In this document: positions 46,512 through 54,883 of the stretch, piece after piece
Position numbering within the stretch: the stretch's first letter is position 1
Layout of the letters: each line of letters begins with the position of its first letter
Assembly (NCBI GenBank): GCA_963719005.1
Contig: CAVRAR010000005.1
Span: 1-64,000, forward strand
Origin: G963675935 sp963719005
Lineage (GTDB): Bacteria > Planctomycetota > Planctomycetia > Pirellulales > Thermoguttaceae
Direction of reading: 5' to 3'
DNA: 64,000 nucleotides
Program-made: the position numbers and the translations under genes
The notes under the pieces: model-generated
Databases searched by the model: none
What the model was told of the DNA's origin: nothing
The model's input: the letters and a program-made list of their open reading frames with translations, nothing else

Positions 46512-46829
46512 TTAGAGTTCCCCATTCTCTTTTTTTGCGCGGACGTTCTCCTCCATCAACTCGGAGATGACCTCGTTCTTCTGAACGAGCTTGGCCCGCA
46601 GTCGGGCGACTTCCTCCTCCTGGGCGGAAAGCCTCTTGGCTTCGCGTTTGGCGACCGGGTGAAAGGCGGCCGGCGCGTTGTCGAACAGGATTTTCTGCCA
46701 GGCGTAGATTTGGTTCGGCTTGATGCCGTACTCGTCGCAGAGGTCCGAGATGGGCACTTTATCGACCAGATACCTCTTGAGAATGGCAGCCTTCTGGTCC
46801 GTGCCGAAATGTCGTCGTTGTCCACTCAT
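46512..46829 (-). CDS. IS3-family transposase OrfA
   Basis: A 105-aa protein with a helix-turn-helix (GTDQKAAILKRYLVDKVPIS, then LCDEYGIKPNQIYAWQKILF) and a C-terminal leucine-zipper-like coiled coil (EEEVARLRAKLVQKNEVISE). It binds the terminal repeats and directs the transposase. Near its end the sequence GCA AAA AAA G allows ribosomes to slip -1 into the orfB frame, the usual IS3 mechanism. Confidence 0.9.
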   Translation of the reverse strand: MSGQRRHFGTDQKAAILKRYLVDKVPISDLCDEYGIKPNQIYAWQKILFDNAPAAFHPVAKREAKRLSAQEEEVARLRAKLVQKNEVISELMEENVRAKKENGEL

Positions 46830-46908
46830 GAAATTCTCCTCGTCTGGGGGAAGATTCTAACCCAGGCGACCGAGAATTTCCATTTCCAATTGGTTCAAGA
46901 CACTGCTG

Positions 46909-48723
46909 GTGGGACCAGATTTCGAGGAGAACTTGTCGATTCGTTATCTCTCGGCGTCGCTTCGCGCCGCGGGACACGATGCCGTTCTGGCGCCATTCAA
47001 CACATCGGCGGAGATGCCGGCCGTGGCACGAATGTCGGAGGAAACGGATATCGTCGGACTCTCGATGTGCTTTCAGGCAAGAGCGGACGAGTTCCTGCAA
47101 CTCGCCGGATCGATTAAGGCCAGGCATCCCCAAAAACTGATCGTCGCCGGCGGCCACTACGCTTCCTGCGCCGCGGGTTCCTTATTGATGCATCATCCCG
47201 AACTCGACCTCATCGTTATTCACGAGGGCGAACGGACTCTGGTGGAAATCGCCGACGCTTGCGCCAAGTCGCGGCCGTGTTTGCCGAACATTCCCGGCGT
47301 CGCCTACCGGGACGCGGGGAGAGTTCAGTTTACCAGTCCCCGTCCCACATTGGATGACTTGGACACACTGCCGCACCCGGACCGAAGCGGGCCGGTTCGC
47401 CTTATCGCCGGCGTGCCGACGGCCTACTTGATGGGCAGCCGAGGATGCTTCGGCAGTTGCGCCTACTGCTGTATCACTACCCTACACAGGATGGCCCCAG
47501 GGAAACGGTTCCGCCAGCGACAACCGCAGAAAATCGCCGATGAGATGGCTGTCCTCTATCACGAGCGCGGCGTTCGCCAGTTCATTTTCCACGACGACAA
47601 TTTCCTCGTACCATCGGCAATTGAAAACCAAAGGCGTCTGGATGCCTTCGAGACGGCCCTCGAGCGGCGAGCGGTCCGCGACATCGCGATGGTCGTCAAG
47701 TGCCGCCCGGCCGATGCGACGAAGGATCTGCTCCGACGCCTGCGCGGCATGGGCCTGCTGCGGGTGTTCTTCGGCATCGAATCGGCAAACGCCGTCGGGC
47801 TTTCGACGCTGGAACGACACCAGACGGTGGAAGACTCCGAACGTGCGCTCGACGCCTGCGCGGAGCTGGGCATCTCGGCGCAGTTCACCCTCTTGACGTT
47901 CCATCCCGACGCCACGCTCGACACGATACGCTCGGACGTCGCCTTCATGCGCCGCCACGTTGCCAATCCTCTCAACTTCTGCCGTACCGAGATCTATGCG
48001 GGCACTCCCCTCGAAAAACGCATGATTGATGAAGGGAGGGCGAGAGGAGACTATCGGGCAAGGAGCTACAACCTCTCCGATCCCGCCGCGGATGCCGCTT
48101 GCACCGCGGCAATGGGGCTCTTCCTCGCTCGCTGCTGGGACACCGGCAGCCTGATGGAGCGGACCATCGGCGCCGACCACGTCTCCGCCGTGATGGGGCA
48201 GTTCTACGAGGGAGAATCCGTAGACCGCTTGCGCAGACGCGTTGCCGCGTGGGTCCGCGCCGCGAACGAGGATACGGTCGATCTGCTCGACAAACTAGTG
48301 GATGCCTGCGCGGCGGGCGGCGATCCGTCGGACAAAGGATTTTGCCGCGCCTTGTCCGACATTAGAGAATGGGAGGCGGCATCCCTCCGCAGGCTTCTCG
48401 CCGAGGGATCTGCACTGCGTGCGGAGATGGATGAATTGAGCCTGCGGATGATCGGCTTTCGCAAAGAGCCAGCCCAGCCGCGACTTTTCCCGCTGGGACA
48501 CGCGGGCGTGGCCCGACATGCCGCCGCCGTGCTGCTTGCCTTGGGAATTGCCGGGGCCTACGGGTGCAATCACGGCGGCGGCGTCTGCGAAAAAGCCCCC
48601 ATACCGGTGAGAGGCAATCCGCCGCCCAAACCGCCCCGACAGACCGGAACAGAACCGGTGAAGGTGGATCCCGGCGTGTGCGAATACGCGCCGAGGCCGC
48701 TGCATCCCGAGGAGCAGAAATAG
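46909..48723 (+). CDS. B12-binding radical SAM protein, 5' end cut by an IS
   Basis: At least 604 residues. An N-terminal cobalamin-binding domain (LVGPDFEENLSIRYLSASLR at the very start, later IVAGGHYASC) precedes a radical SAM core with the cluster motif CFGSCAYC near residue 182. Family members normally have several residues before LLVGPD; here the insertion sequence ends 6 bases upstream of the GTG, so the true start is lost and GTG 46909 has no ribosome binding site. The C-terminus is unusual: a hydrophobic segment ending AGAYGC and two copies of a GVCE-x-AP-x-P motif (GVCEKAPIPV, GVCEYAPRPL). The substrate is unknown; methyltransferase or peptide-modifying roles are possible. Confidence 0.8.
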   Translation: MGPDFEENLSIRYLSASLRAAGHDAVLAPFNTSAEMPAVARMSEETDIVGLSMCFQARADEFLQLAGSIKARHPQKLIVAGGHYASCAAGSLLMHHPELDLIVIHEGERTLVEIADACAKSRPCLPNIPGVAYRDAGRVQFTSPRPTLDDLDTLPHPDRSGPVRLIAGVPTAYLMGSRGCFGSCAYCCITTLHRMAPGKRFRQRQPQKIADEMAVLYHERGVRQFIFHDDNFLVPSAIENQRRLDAFETALERRAVRDIAMVVKCRPADATKDLLRRLRGMGLLRVFFGIESANAVGLSTLERHQTVEDSERALDACAELGISAQFTLLTFHPDATLDTIRSDVAFMRRHVANPLNFCRTEIYAGTPLEKRMIDEGRARGDYRARSYNLSDPAADAACTAAMGLFLARCWDTGSLMERTIGADHVSAVMGQFYEGESVDRLRRRVAAWVRAANEDTVDLLDKLVDACAAGGDPSDKGFCRALSDIREWEAASLRRLLAEGSALRAEMDELSLRMIGFRKEPAQPRLFPLGHAGVARHAAAVLLALGIAGAYGCNHGGGVCEKAPIPVRGNPPPKPPRQTGTEPVKVDPGVCEYAPRPLHPEEQK

Positions 48724-49152
48724 GACGTTGACTGCACGAGTGACAATCGGCTTGGAGCCGACATCGCGTCGTTCGACGTACACCGCAGCTTAAGCCGCGC
48801 TTTGCGCAATCCAACCACGTCGTTTCCGATCCGGCCAATCGTATTCCGAGACGTTCCAGAAGACCGCCGGATTCTGGAGCAGCTCAGCGGGAAGTCCCGG
48901 CGATCATGCGAACCCGCCGCCGCTCTGGTCTGCATCATAGCGACGTGCAACGCGGTGCGGCAGCGGAAGTGGGGCTGCGAAACGCGACGGCGACTCTTTG
49001 ACGCTTACGAAAACCGGACGGATTTGGAAATCCGTCCTACGGTCACATGCCGGGTCGTGCAGTCTGTTCTGGCGTGCGCACTAACTTGCGGCCCCCCTCG
49101 CTCCGTGTTAGGATGACGCGCGCTCCAGTTCTCCCCGATTTCATCAAGGACT
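48724..49152. other. Intergenic region
   Basis: About 430 bases before the ECF sigma gene. It contains the palindrome at 49016-49037 and a ribosome binding site (AAGGA) before 49153. No gene is supported. Confidence 0.4.
49016..49037. repeat. Palindrome GGACGGATTTGGAAATCCGTCC
   Basis: Ten-base perfect arms around GG. The same family as 44866-44887. Confidence 0.6.
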
Positions 49153-49884
49153 ATGGTCGCCGAAGACACCCCTTCACGGCTCGACGCGATTTCGACTCGC
49201 TGGACGCTGCTGCGGAAAGCGGGCGGCGAGGGGGGAGTCTCCGTTGACAACGCACGCAACGCCCTGGTCCTGCGCTACCTCGGCGTCGTTCGCCGCTACG
49301 TCGGCGCGATGGTCCGCAACCAGCAGGATGCCGAGGACGTGACCCAAGACGTTCTCGTGCGGTTTCTGGCGGGCGATTTCGCCGGCGCCGACCCTGAGCG
49401 TGGCCGGTTTCGCGATTTTCTCAAGACGGCCATCCGAAACATGGTCCGCAACTATTGGGATCGGCAAAAACGACGTCGGACGGCCGATCTGGACGTCGCC
49501 CTGGTCGCCGCCGAAAAAGGCGACGAAGACGACTGGCTCGTCCCATGGCGGCAAAACCTGTTGGAACTGGTCTGGAAGGCCCTGGAGAAAAGCGAACAGG
49601 AACAACCCGGCAGCGACGTCTACACCGTATTGCGCCTCCGCACCGACCATCCCGACGACTCGTCCGAACAACTGGCCGCGCGGCTTTCCGAGAAGCTCGG
49701 CAAACCGATCCGTCCCGATGCAACCCGGCAGAAGCTCCGCCGGGCGCGAATGCGGTTCGTCGATCTCGTTCTTGTCGAAGTGGCCCGCGGACTGAACGAC
49801 CCCACTCCCGAGAAGATCGACGATGAACTGGTCGCCCTGGGCCTGGCGGATCTCGTCCACAGCCTGCTCCCGCGGACGGTCTAG
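49153..49884 (+). CDS. ECF-type RNA polymerase sigma factor
   Basis: A 243-aa sigma factor of the planctomycete ECF type associated with kinases. Sigma-2 is visible as RNQQDAEDVTQDVLVRFLAG near residue 57 followed by FRDFLKTAIRNMVRNYWDRQ. The C-terminal region replaces a clear sigma-4 with a longer helical segment (EQLAARLSEKLGKPIRPDAT, RQKLRRARMRF) that fits a helix-turn-helix. ATG 49153 follows CAAGGACT. The kinase/FGE gene starts about 100 bases downstream, separated by a palindromic repeat. Confidence 0.82.
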   Translation: MVAEDTPSRLDAISTRWTLLRKAGGEGGVSVDNARNALVLRYLGVVRRYVGAMVRNQQDAEDVTQDVLVRFLAGDFAGADPERGRFRDFLKTAIRNMVRNYWDRQKRRRTADLDVALVAAEKGDEDDWLVPWRQNLLELVWKALEKSEQEQPGSDVYTVLRLRTDHPDDSSEQLAARLSEKLGKPIRPDATRQKLRRARMRFVDLVLVEVARGLNDPTPEKIDDELVALGLADLVHSLLPRTV

Positions 49885-49961
49885 CGGGAAAAAGGGGGCA
49901 GGTCCAATTTGCCGGAACGGCCCGGAGGGTGCTTCGCACAAATTGGACCTGTCCCCTTTTT
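49885..49961. repeat. Palindromic repeat, AAAAAGGGGACAGGTCC family (copy 2)
   Basis: An inverted near-copy of 45080-45158, lying between the sigma factor and kinase genes. Confidence 0.8.
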
Positions 49962-49985
49962 GCTGAAATCAGCTATACTTGCGGC

Positions 49986-52251
49986 ATGAGCGCGGAGATT
50001 TCTTGCCCCGATGCCGACCGGCTCGCCGCCTATTCCCGCGGAGAGCTCTCCGAGGCTGACGCCATCGAAATCCGTGCGCATCTTGAACAGTGCCCAAGCT
50101 GCGGCTCGAAACGAAATGCCCTCGGCGGACAGCATGAAGAAGCGGCGCCCGATCCCGCTGCCGGCGAACCGCCAAGGGAATTGGGCGAGTACCGGATCCT
50201 CGAAAAACTGGGCGAAGGCGGGATGGGGGCGGTTTACCGCGCGGTCCATACCCGCCTGGATAAAATCGTCGCCCTGAAAATCTTGCCGACCCGCCGCGGC
50301 CGGGACGACGAGGTCGTCGCTCGCTTCGATCGCGAAATGAAAGCGATCGGGCGGTTGAACCACCCGAATATCGTGCAAGCCTCCGACGCCCGTGAAATCG
50401 GCGGCACGCGGTTCCTGGTGATGGAGTACATCGACGGAGCCGACTTCGCCCGCATCGTCAACGCCTGCGGCCGGTTGTCGCTTGCCGACGCCTGCGAGGC
50501 GATCCGCCAGGCCGCGTTGGGGCTGCAAGCCGCCCACGAGCTCGACCTGGTCCATCGCGACGTCAAGCCGTCGAACCTGATGCTCACGCTGCAAGGGCAG
50601 GTGAAAGTGCTCGACCTCGGCCTGGCCCGCTTCCACTCCGACTCCGGCGGAAACGACTTGACCCTGAGCGGCCAGATCATGGGCACCGCCGATTACATGG
50701 CGCCCGAGCAAGTCTCCGATTGCCACCACGTGGACATTCGCGCGGACATCTACAGCCTGGGATGCAGCCTGTACAAGTTGCTCACCGGGCAGGCCCCGTT
50801 CGACGACCCGCAGAGCGCCGGCCCGATGGCGCGGATGGCGGCGCGGATGGTGAAGGCGGCCCCGCCGATCCGGCAGATTCGCCACGACGTGCCGCGCAGG
50901 CTGGCGGCAGTGGTCGAGCGAATGTTGGCCAAAGAGCCGGCGTCGCGATTCGACACGCCGCAGGCGGTCGCCGACGCCCTCCTGCCCTTCGCTGCGGGAG
51001 CAGACCTCGCCGGCTTGGCGAGGCGAGTCCGCACGGACGCCGCGCCGACTCCAATCGCCGCCAGCGAGACCGGCGACGATCGGATGTTCGCCGCGGTGCG
51101 GCGGGAAATGCAGGAACAGCAAGCTCCCGCGGCCTCGTCCAGGCCGTCGCGCTCCCGACGGCTGGCGGTCGCCGTCGTCGTGGCAGGCATAGCGGCGCTA
51201 GGATTGGGCATTGGCTGGCGATACTTCTTCCCGGCAAAGCACGTTAACAGCGCCGCGGCCTCCCTGCCGCTCAGTCGTCCGCCGCTCGGCAATCAGCCGC
51301 CATTATCGCCGTCTTCCACGAAGCCCCGGGGCAACGAACCGCCTGTCGCGAAAACGCCAAGACGGGCTGCGGTGCCCCTCGACGAGGCGCCCGCCCGAAA
51401 ATACCAGCAGGCGTGGGCAAAACGTCATGGAGTCCCGGTCGATCTGACCAATTCGATCGGCATGAAGCTGCGGTTGGCGCCGCCGGGAGAATTTCGACAT
51501 GGGTCTTGCTGCGGAGACGGGCAAGAACCATCCCGCGGCCAGCATCCCCGTAGACCGGCTTAATGAACTCCCGCGGCATCACGTGCGGCTGACCACGCCG
51601 TTCTATCTCGGCGCCTGTGAGGTCACCCAGGCCGAATACGTGCAAGTGATCGGCGAGAACCCGAGCCACTTCCGGGCTGCACAAACTGCTTCCGCCGCCG
51701 CCCGGCAGGAGGCCGGCCAACTGCCCGTGGAAAACGTCTCCTGGGACGACGCCCAGGAGTTCTGCAATCGTCTCTCCGGGCTGTATGCGGAGAAGTCTGC
51801 CGGCCGGGTCTACCGCCTGCCGAGCGAGGCCCAATGGGAATACGCCTGCCGCGCAGGCACGGCGACGGCGTATCTCTTCGACGACGATCCGACGGCGCTG
51901 CAAGATTATGCCTGGTTCGGTTTCAAGAACGAGGGGACGACGCACGCGGTGGGCTTGAAGCGCGGCAACGCCTGGCAGCTTTATGATATGCTGGGAAACG
52001 TCTACGAATGGTGCGCCGACTTCTACGATCCGGCCTACTACGCGAAATCTCCGCCGACCGATCCGCCCGGCCCGGCCGGTGGATTGCGGCGCGTGATTCG
52101 CGGCGGCTCGTGGTTCGGCAGTGCAGCTTTTTGCCGACCTACCGCCCGGGTCGGCGCGGAACCGGACGGCGGCGAGCAGATCGGCTTTCGGGTGCTCTGC
52201 GAAATCACCGGCGGCAAAGGCCCTCGCGGCGACCCGCCCGCGAAACAGTAA
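49986..52251 (+). CDS. Ser/Thr kinase fused to FGE-sulfatase domain (frame broken near 51497)
   Basis: About 750 residues when joined. Domains in order are an N-terminal zinc-finger-like anti-sigma module (CPDADRLAAYSRGELSEADA ... CPSCGSK), a PknB-type kinase (GEGGMGAVY, ALKIL, HRDVKPSN near residue 190, DLG in place of DFG, APEQ), a membrane helix near residues 395-415, a Pro-rich linker, and a formylglycine-generating-enzyme-like domain (CEVTQAEYVQVIGENPSHF, LPSEAQWEYACRAGTATAYL, GNVYEWCADFYD, VIRGGSW). The FGE part is one base out of frame; an indel near GAATTTCGACATGGG restores it. ATG 49986. The zinc-finger module and the sigma factor upstream suggest that the kinase controls that sigma factor. 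Confidence 0.82.
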
Positions 52252-52310
52252 ACGGCCGGAAATGTCCTCGCCGCGTCCTCCTCCGCGAGTTCTCCGCCAA
52301 GCGTTGCGAC

Positions 52311-52355
52311 GGGGACTGTCCCAATTTTCGTGTCAGCGAAAATGGGACTGTCCCC
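52311..52355. repeat. Palindromic repeat, GGGGACAGTCCC family (short form)
   Basis: GGGGACTGTCCCAATTTTCG-TGTCAG-CGAAAATGGGACTGTCCCC, between the kinase gene and csrA. Confidence 0.75.
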
Positions 52356-52442
52356 TTTGCCGGGATCGACGAACCCTTTCCCGCCCCGTCGCGTACATTA
52401 AGAAGCCGAGGGCAAGGAATTGGGGGGAAGGAGGATGACCCC

Positions 52443-52634
52443 GTGTTGGTTCTCAGTCGTAAGCCGGGCGAAGCCGTGGTGATTGGCGACAACGTCGAAG
52501 TTACCGTGTTGGAGGTGCATGGCGACCGCGTGAAGCTGGGCCTTCGCGGGCCTGCGGAAGTGCCGATCCGCCGCGAAGAGCTTTGCCGTAGAATGACGGG
52601 CGAACAACCGCTCTGCCACGCCGGGTGCGCGTGA
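52443..52634 (+). CDS. csrA: Carbon storage regulator CsrA
   Basis: A 63-aa RNA-binding regulator that controls translation and mRNA stability by binding GGA motifs in leaders. The core is typical: LVLSRKPGEAVVIGDNVEVT, VLEVHGDRVKLGLRGPAEVP, IRREEL. GTG 52443 stands where homologues begin (MLVLSRK) and follows a strong GGAAGGAGGATG. The C-terminal 13 residues are not conserved. Confidence 0.92.
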   Translation: MLVLSRKPGEAVVIGDNVEVTVLEVHGDRVKLGLRGPAEVPIRREELCRRMTGEQPLCHAGCA

Positions 52635-52646
52635 AGTAGACGCAAA

Positions 52647-52719
52647 GGGGACGGAGGAGGTTGTCGGGAAAACCGGGTCCGGGTTTGTGGGTTTTCTTTC
52701 GACAACCTCCTCCCTCCCC
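52647..52719. repeat. Palindromic repeat, GGGGACGGAGGAGGTTGTCGG family (copy 1)
   Basis: Left arm 52647-52670 and right arm 52696-52719 pair with few mismatches. It lies between the convergent csrA and queE genes, where it could end both transcripts. Other copies are at 55942-56012 and 61488-61621. Confidence 0.78.
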
Positions 52720-52724
52720 GCTTC

Positions 52725-53498
52725 TCATCTTCCCCGTTCCGTCCCGAACCATTCGATCTGCCGGCGTGGGCAGAAGGTCAACGCGTGGGCGGCACAATAG
52801 GGCTCCAGCCACAGGGCCTTCTCGGCCAACTCGGCCGCATCGACGCCCTGCGGCATCAGCAGCACACGCGACCGCTCGATCTCGGGAAACGTGGCCAGAT
52901 ACGCCAAGACTTCTTGGCAGTCGGCCGGGCAATCGACCACGAACTTCAATTGGTAATCGTGCTCGGCGATCAATCGGCGAATCACCTCAGGTGCGTGCCG
53001 ATGCAGCGCGTGGAGCTTCGCCCTCACCCCCGGCCCCTCTCCGGCCACCGACCGAAGGTTGGTCGGGAAAGGGGAGGAATTGGACAGCTTCGGGCTGATC
53101 GACATCAAGTCGCAGGTTACCGGCCGATAGAGCGTGCCTGCGGTCTCGATCGTGACGTGCCAGCCGCGCTGGCGAAGCTCCGCCGCCAGCGGAACCAGTT
53201 CGGCGAAGAGCATCGGCTCGCCGCCGGTCAGAACGACGTGGCGCACACCGGTTCCCTCTCCCTTTGGGAGAGGGGAGACTGTGTCGATGAAGGCTGGCCG
53301 CGGCGACTGGCGAAGTTGCTCGGCGCGATCGAGAATCTCCGTCACCGAAAGCTCTTCCCCCTCCGGCGTCCACGAAGCATAGGGCGTGTCGCAATAGCCG
53401 CAGCGCAGGTTGCATCCGGCGATGCGCACGAAGATGCTCTCGACGCCCGTCAGGCGGCCCTCTCCTTGCAGCGAGCGGAAGATTTCGGCGATTCGCAT
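52725..53498 (-). CDS. queE: 7-carboxy-7-deazaguanine synthase
   Basis: A 257-aa radical SAM enzyme that converts 6-carboxytetrahydropterin to 7-carboxy-7-deazaguanine in queuosine synthesis. The N-terminus IFRSLQGEGRLTGVESIFVR is diagnostic. The cluster motif is C29-NLR-C33-GY-C36, followed by DTPYAS, and HVVLTGGEPML gives the GGE motif. Two segments are not part of the family and are encoded by palindromic repeats: one around SPLPKGEGTGVR (53253-53275) and one around SSPFPTNLRSVAGEGPGVRA (53020-53077). queC is upstream on the same strand, 84 bases away. Confidence 0.92.
   Translation of the reverse strand: MRIAEIFRSLQGEGRLTGVESIFVRIAGCNLRCGYCDTPYASWTPEGEELSVTEILDRAEQLRQSPRPAFIDTVSPLPKGEGTGVRHVVLTGGEPMLFAELVPLAAELRQRGWHVTIETAGTLYRPVTCDLMSISPKLSNSSPFPTNLRSVAGEGPGVRAKLHALHRHAPEVIRRLIAEHDYQLKFVVDCPADCQEVLAYLATFPEIERSRVLLMPQGVDAAELAEKALWLEPYCAAHALTFCPRRQIEWFGTERGR
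53020..53077. repeat. Palindromic repeat inside queE (second insert)
   Basis: Contains CCTCACCCCCGGCCCCTCTCC and the hairpin CCGACC-GAAG-GTTGGTCGG, translated as about 20 extra residues of QueE. Confidence 0.65.
53253..53275. repeat. Palindromic repeat inside queE (first insert)
   Basis: TCCCTCTCCC-TTT-GGGAGAGGGGA, the same family as 19273-19300 and 56841-56865, translated in frame. Confidence 0.65.
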
Positions 53499-53529
53499 AG
53501 GAGCGTAGTGGGCAGTCGGCAGTGGGCAG

Positions 53530-53550
53530 TGCGAAACCGCAAGCGGTTTG
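53530..53550. repeat. Short palindrome GCGAAACCGCAAGCGGTTTG
   Basis: AAACCGC-AA-GCGGTTT. Related sequences are at 54824-54842 and 63594-63612. Confidence 0.5.
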
Positions 53551-53576
53551 TTCGCTGCGACGTGTACGGATTCTCA

Positions 53577-53604
53577 AATCCCTAATCCCTAATCCCTAAT
53601 CCCT
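53577..53604. repeat. Four tandem AATCCCT heptamers at the end of queC
   Basis: Four exact copies of AATCCCT (AGGGATT on the coding strand) form the last codons and stop of queC. Confidence 0.75.
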
Positions 53605-54313
53605 CTCCTCGATACTTCACAGGATCCTCCACGCCCGCCTCGGCGAAGCCCTTGCGCCGCAACAGACACGAGTCGCAATGGCCGCAACTGGCGCCGCTGG
53701 GATCGGGATCGTAACAGGAGTGGGTAAGGCTGTAATCGACGCCCAATTCGATGCCGCGGCGGATGATCTCGGCCTTCGTCCAGCGGATCAACGGGGCATG
53801 GAGGTTGTAGTGCAGGCGGCCCTCGACGCTCGCCTTCGTGGCCAGATTGGCCATCGCGGTGAACGCGGCGATGTACTCCGGCCGGCAGTCGGGATAGCCG
53901 CTATAGTCGATCGCGTTGACGCCGAGAAAGATGTCGGCCGCGCCGATCGACTCGGCGTAGGCCAACGCCAACGACAGCAAGACCGTGTTCCGCGCCGGCA
54001 CGTAAGTAATCGGGATGCCGTGGGCCATGTCGGCGGCCGCTCGATCCTTGGGCACGTCGATGGCGGCCGTCAGGGCGCTGCCGCCGAATTGCCGCAGATC
54101 GACCGACAACACCACGTGCCGCTCGACGCCCAGGGCTTGGGCCACCCGCCGGGCGGCGTCCAACTCGAAACGGTGCCGCTGGCCATAATCGACCGACAGG
54201 GCATACAGCGCGAACCCTTGTTGCCGGGCGATGGCGGCGGTCGTGGTGGAGTCGAGCCCCCCGGATAGGAGGATCACCGCCGGTTTCGCGGGCGTGGTCG
54301 TCGGCGTGTTCAT
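53582..54313 (-). CDS. queC: 7-cyano-7-deazaguanine synthase
   Basis: A 243-aa enzyme that makes preQ0 from 7-carboxy-7-deazaguanine with ATP and ammonia. The N-terminal ATP-binding motif is LLSGGLDSTTTAA. Others are SVDYGQRHRFEL, YVPARNTVLLSLALAYAES and the zinc site C-x-PDPSGASC-GH-C-DS-C. ATG 54313 fits family length. The last five residues come from a heptamer repeat that replaces the natural C-terminus. queE lies downstream on the same strand; queF is divergent. Confidence 0.92.
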   Translation of the reverse strand: MNTPTTTPAKPAVILLSGGLDSTTTAAIARQQGFALYALSVDYGQRHRFELDAARRVAQALGVERHVVLSVDLRQFGGSALTAAIDVPKDRAAADMAHGIPITYVPARNTVLLSLALAYAESIGAADIFLGVNAIDYSGYPDCRPEYIAAFTAMANLATKASVEGRLHYNLHAPLIRWTKAEIIRRGIELGVDYSLTHSCYDPDPSGASCGHCDSCLLRRKGFAEAGVEDPVKYRGEGLGIRD

Positions 54314-54442
54314 GGATGCGTGGAAAAGCGGAAGAACACTGTACGTTTCACAATTCACTAACGGACGCTTGACCGTTGCCCCCCTACCCCCGGAGCCTCT
54401 ATCATGCCACAATAATGTGCGGAAAGAAAGGAGACGGCAGGC

Positions 54443-54802
54443 GTGGACGAGAGCTTCCGCAACGTGTTGGAGACGTTCGAGAATCCGAATCCGCAGCGGG
54501 ATTACACGATCGAGATCGTCTGCCCCGAGTTTACCTCCGTATGTCCGAAGACGGCCCAGCCCGACTTCGGCACGCTTACGATCACGTACGTTCCCGACGC
54601 CCGGTGCGTGGAATTGAAGAGCCTGAAGTTATATCTTCAGCAGTTCCGCAACCAAGGCGTTTATTACGAGACCGTGACGAATTGGATCCTCGACGACCTG
54701 GCGGCCGTGCTCCGGCCGCGGCGGATGACCCTGACGGCCGCGTTCACGCCGCGAGGGGGAATCACGACAACCGTCACCGTGAGCGTCGAGCAGAAGAGTT
54801 AA
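54443..54802 (+). CDS. queF: NADPH-dependent preQ0 reductase (QueF, short type)
   Basis: A 119-aa QueF, which reduces the nitrile of preQ0 to preQ1 in queuosine synthesis. The catalytic cysteine is Cys34 in SVCPKTAQPDFG, with the conserved LKLYLQQFRNQGVYYETVTN (substrate-binding QueF motif E-S/LKLY). The length fits the unimodular type. GTG 54443 follows AAGGAGACGGCAGGC. queD is not in the window. Confidence 0.92.
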   Translation: MDESFRNVLETFENPNPQRDYTIEIVCPEFTSVCPKTAQPDFGTLTITYVPDARCVELKSLKLYLQQFRNQGVYYETVTNWILDDLAAVLRPRRMTLTAAFTPRGGITTTVTVSVEQKS

Positions 54803-54823
54803 GCTGAGCGTTTATCGCGACAT

Positions 54824-54842
54824 TGCGAAACCGCGAGCGGTT
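54824..54842. repeat. Short palindrome GCGAAACCGCGAGCGGTTTC
   Basis: AAACCGC-GA-GCGGTTT, the same family as 53530-53550. It is followed by degenerate CTGAACCCTGACC-type short repeats. Confidence 0.5.
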
Positions 54843-54883
54843 TCTGATTTCTGAACCCTGACCTCTGACCCCTGAGCCCTCCC

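Larger units (their letters stand above)
45305..46902 (-). mobile_element. IS3-family insertion sequence
   Basis: A complete 1,598-base element. Imperfect terminal inverted repeats start TGTCTTGGTTCAGCGTGAAA (45305) and, on the minus strand, TGTCTTGAACCAATTGGAAA (46902); both continue with TGGAAA-TTC. It encodes orfA and orfB joined by a -1 frameshift. I do not see a target-site duplication: the flanking bases are GAA on the left and CTG on the right. The right end lies inside the 5' part of a radical SAM gene. Confidence 0.85.

Noticed and set aside
45382..46515. 377-codon open frame on the plus strand opposite the transposase
   Set aside because: It is the antisense of a clear DDE transposase and shows no domain.
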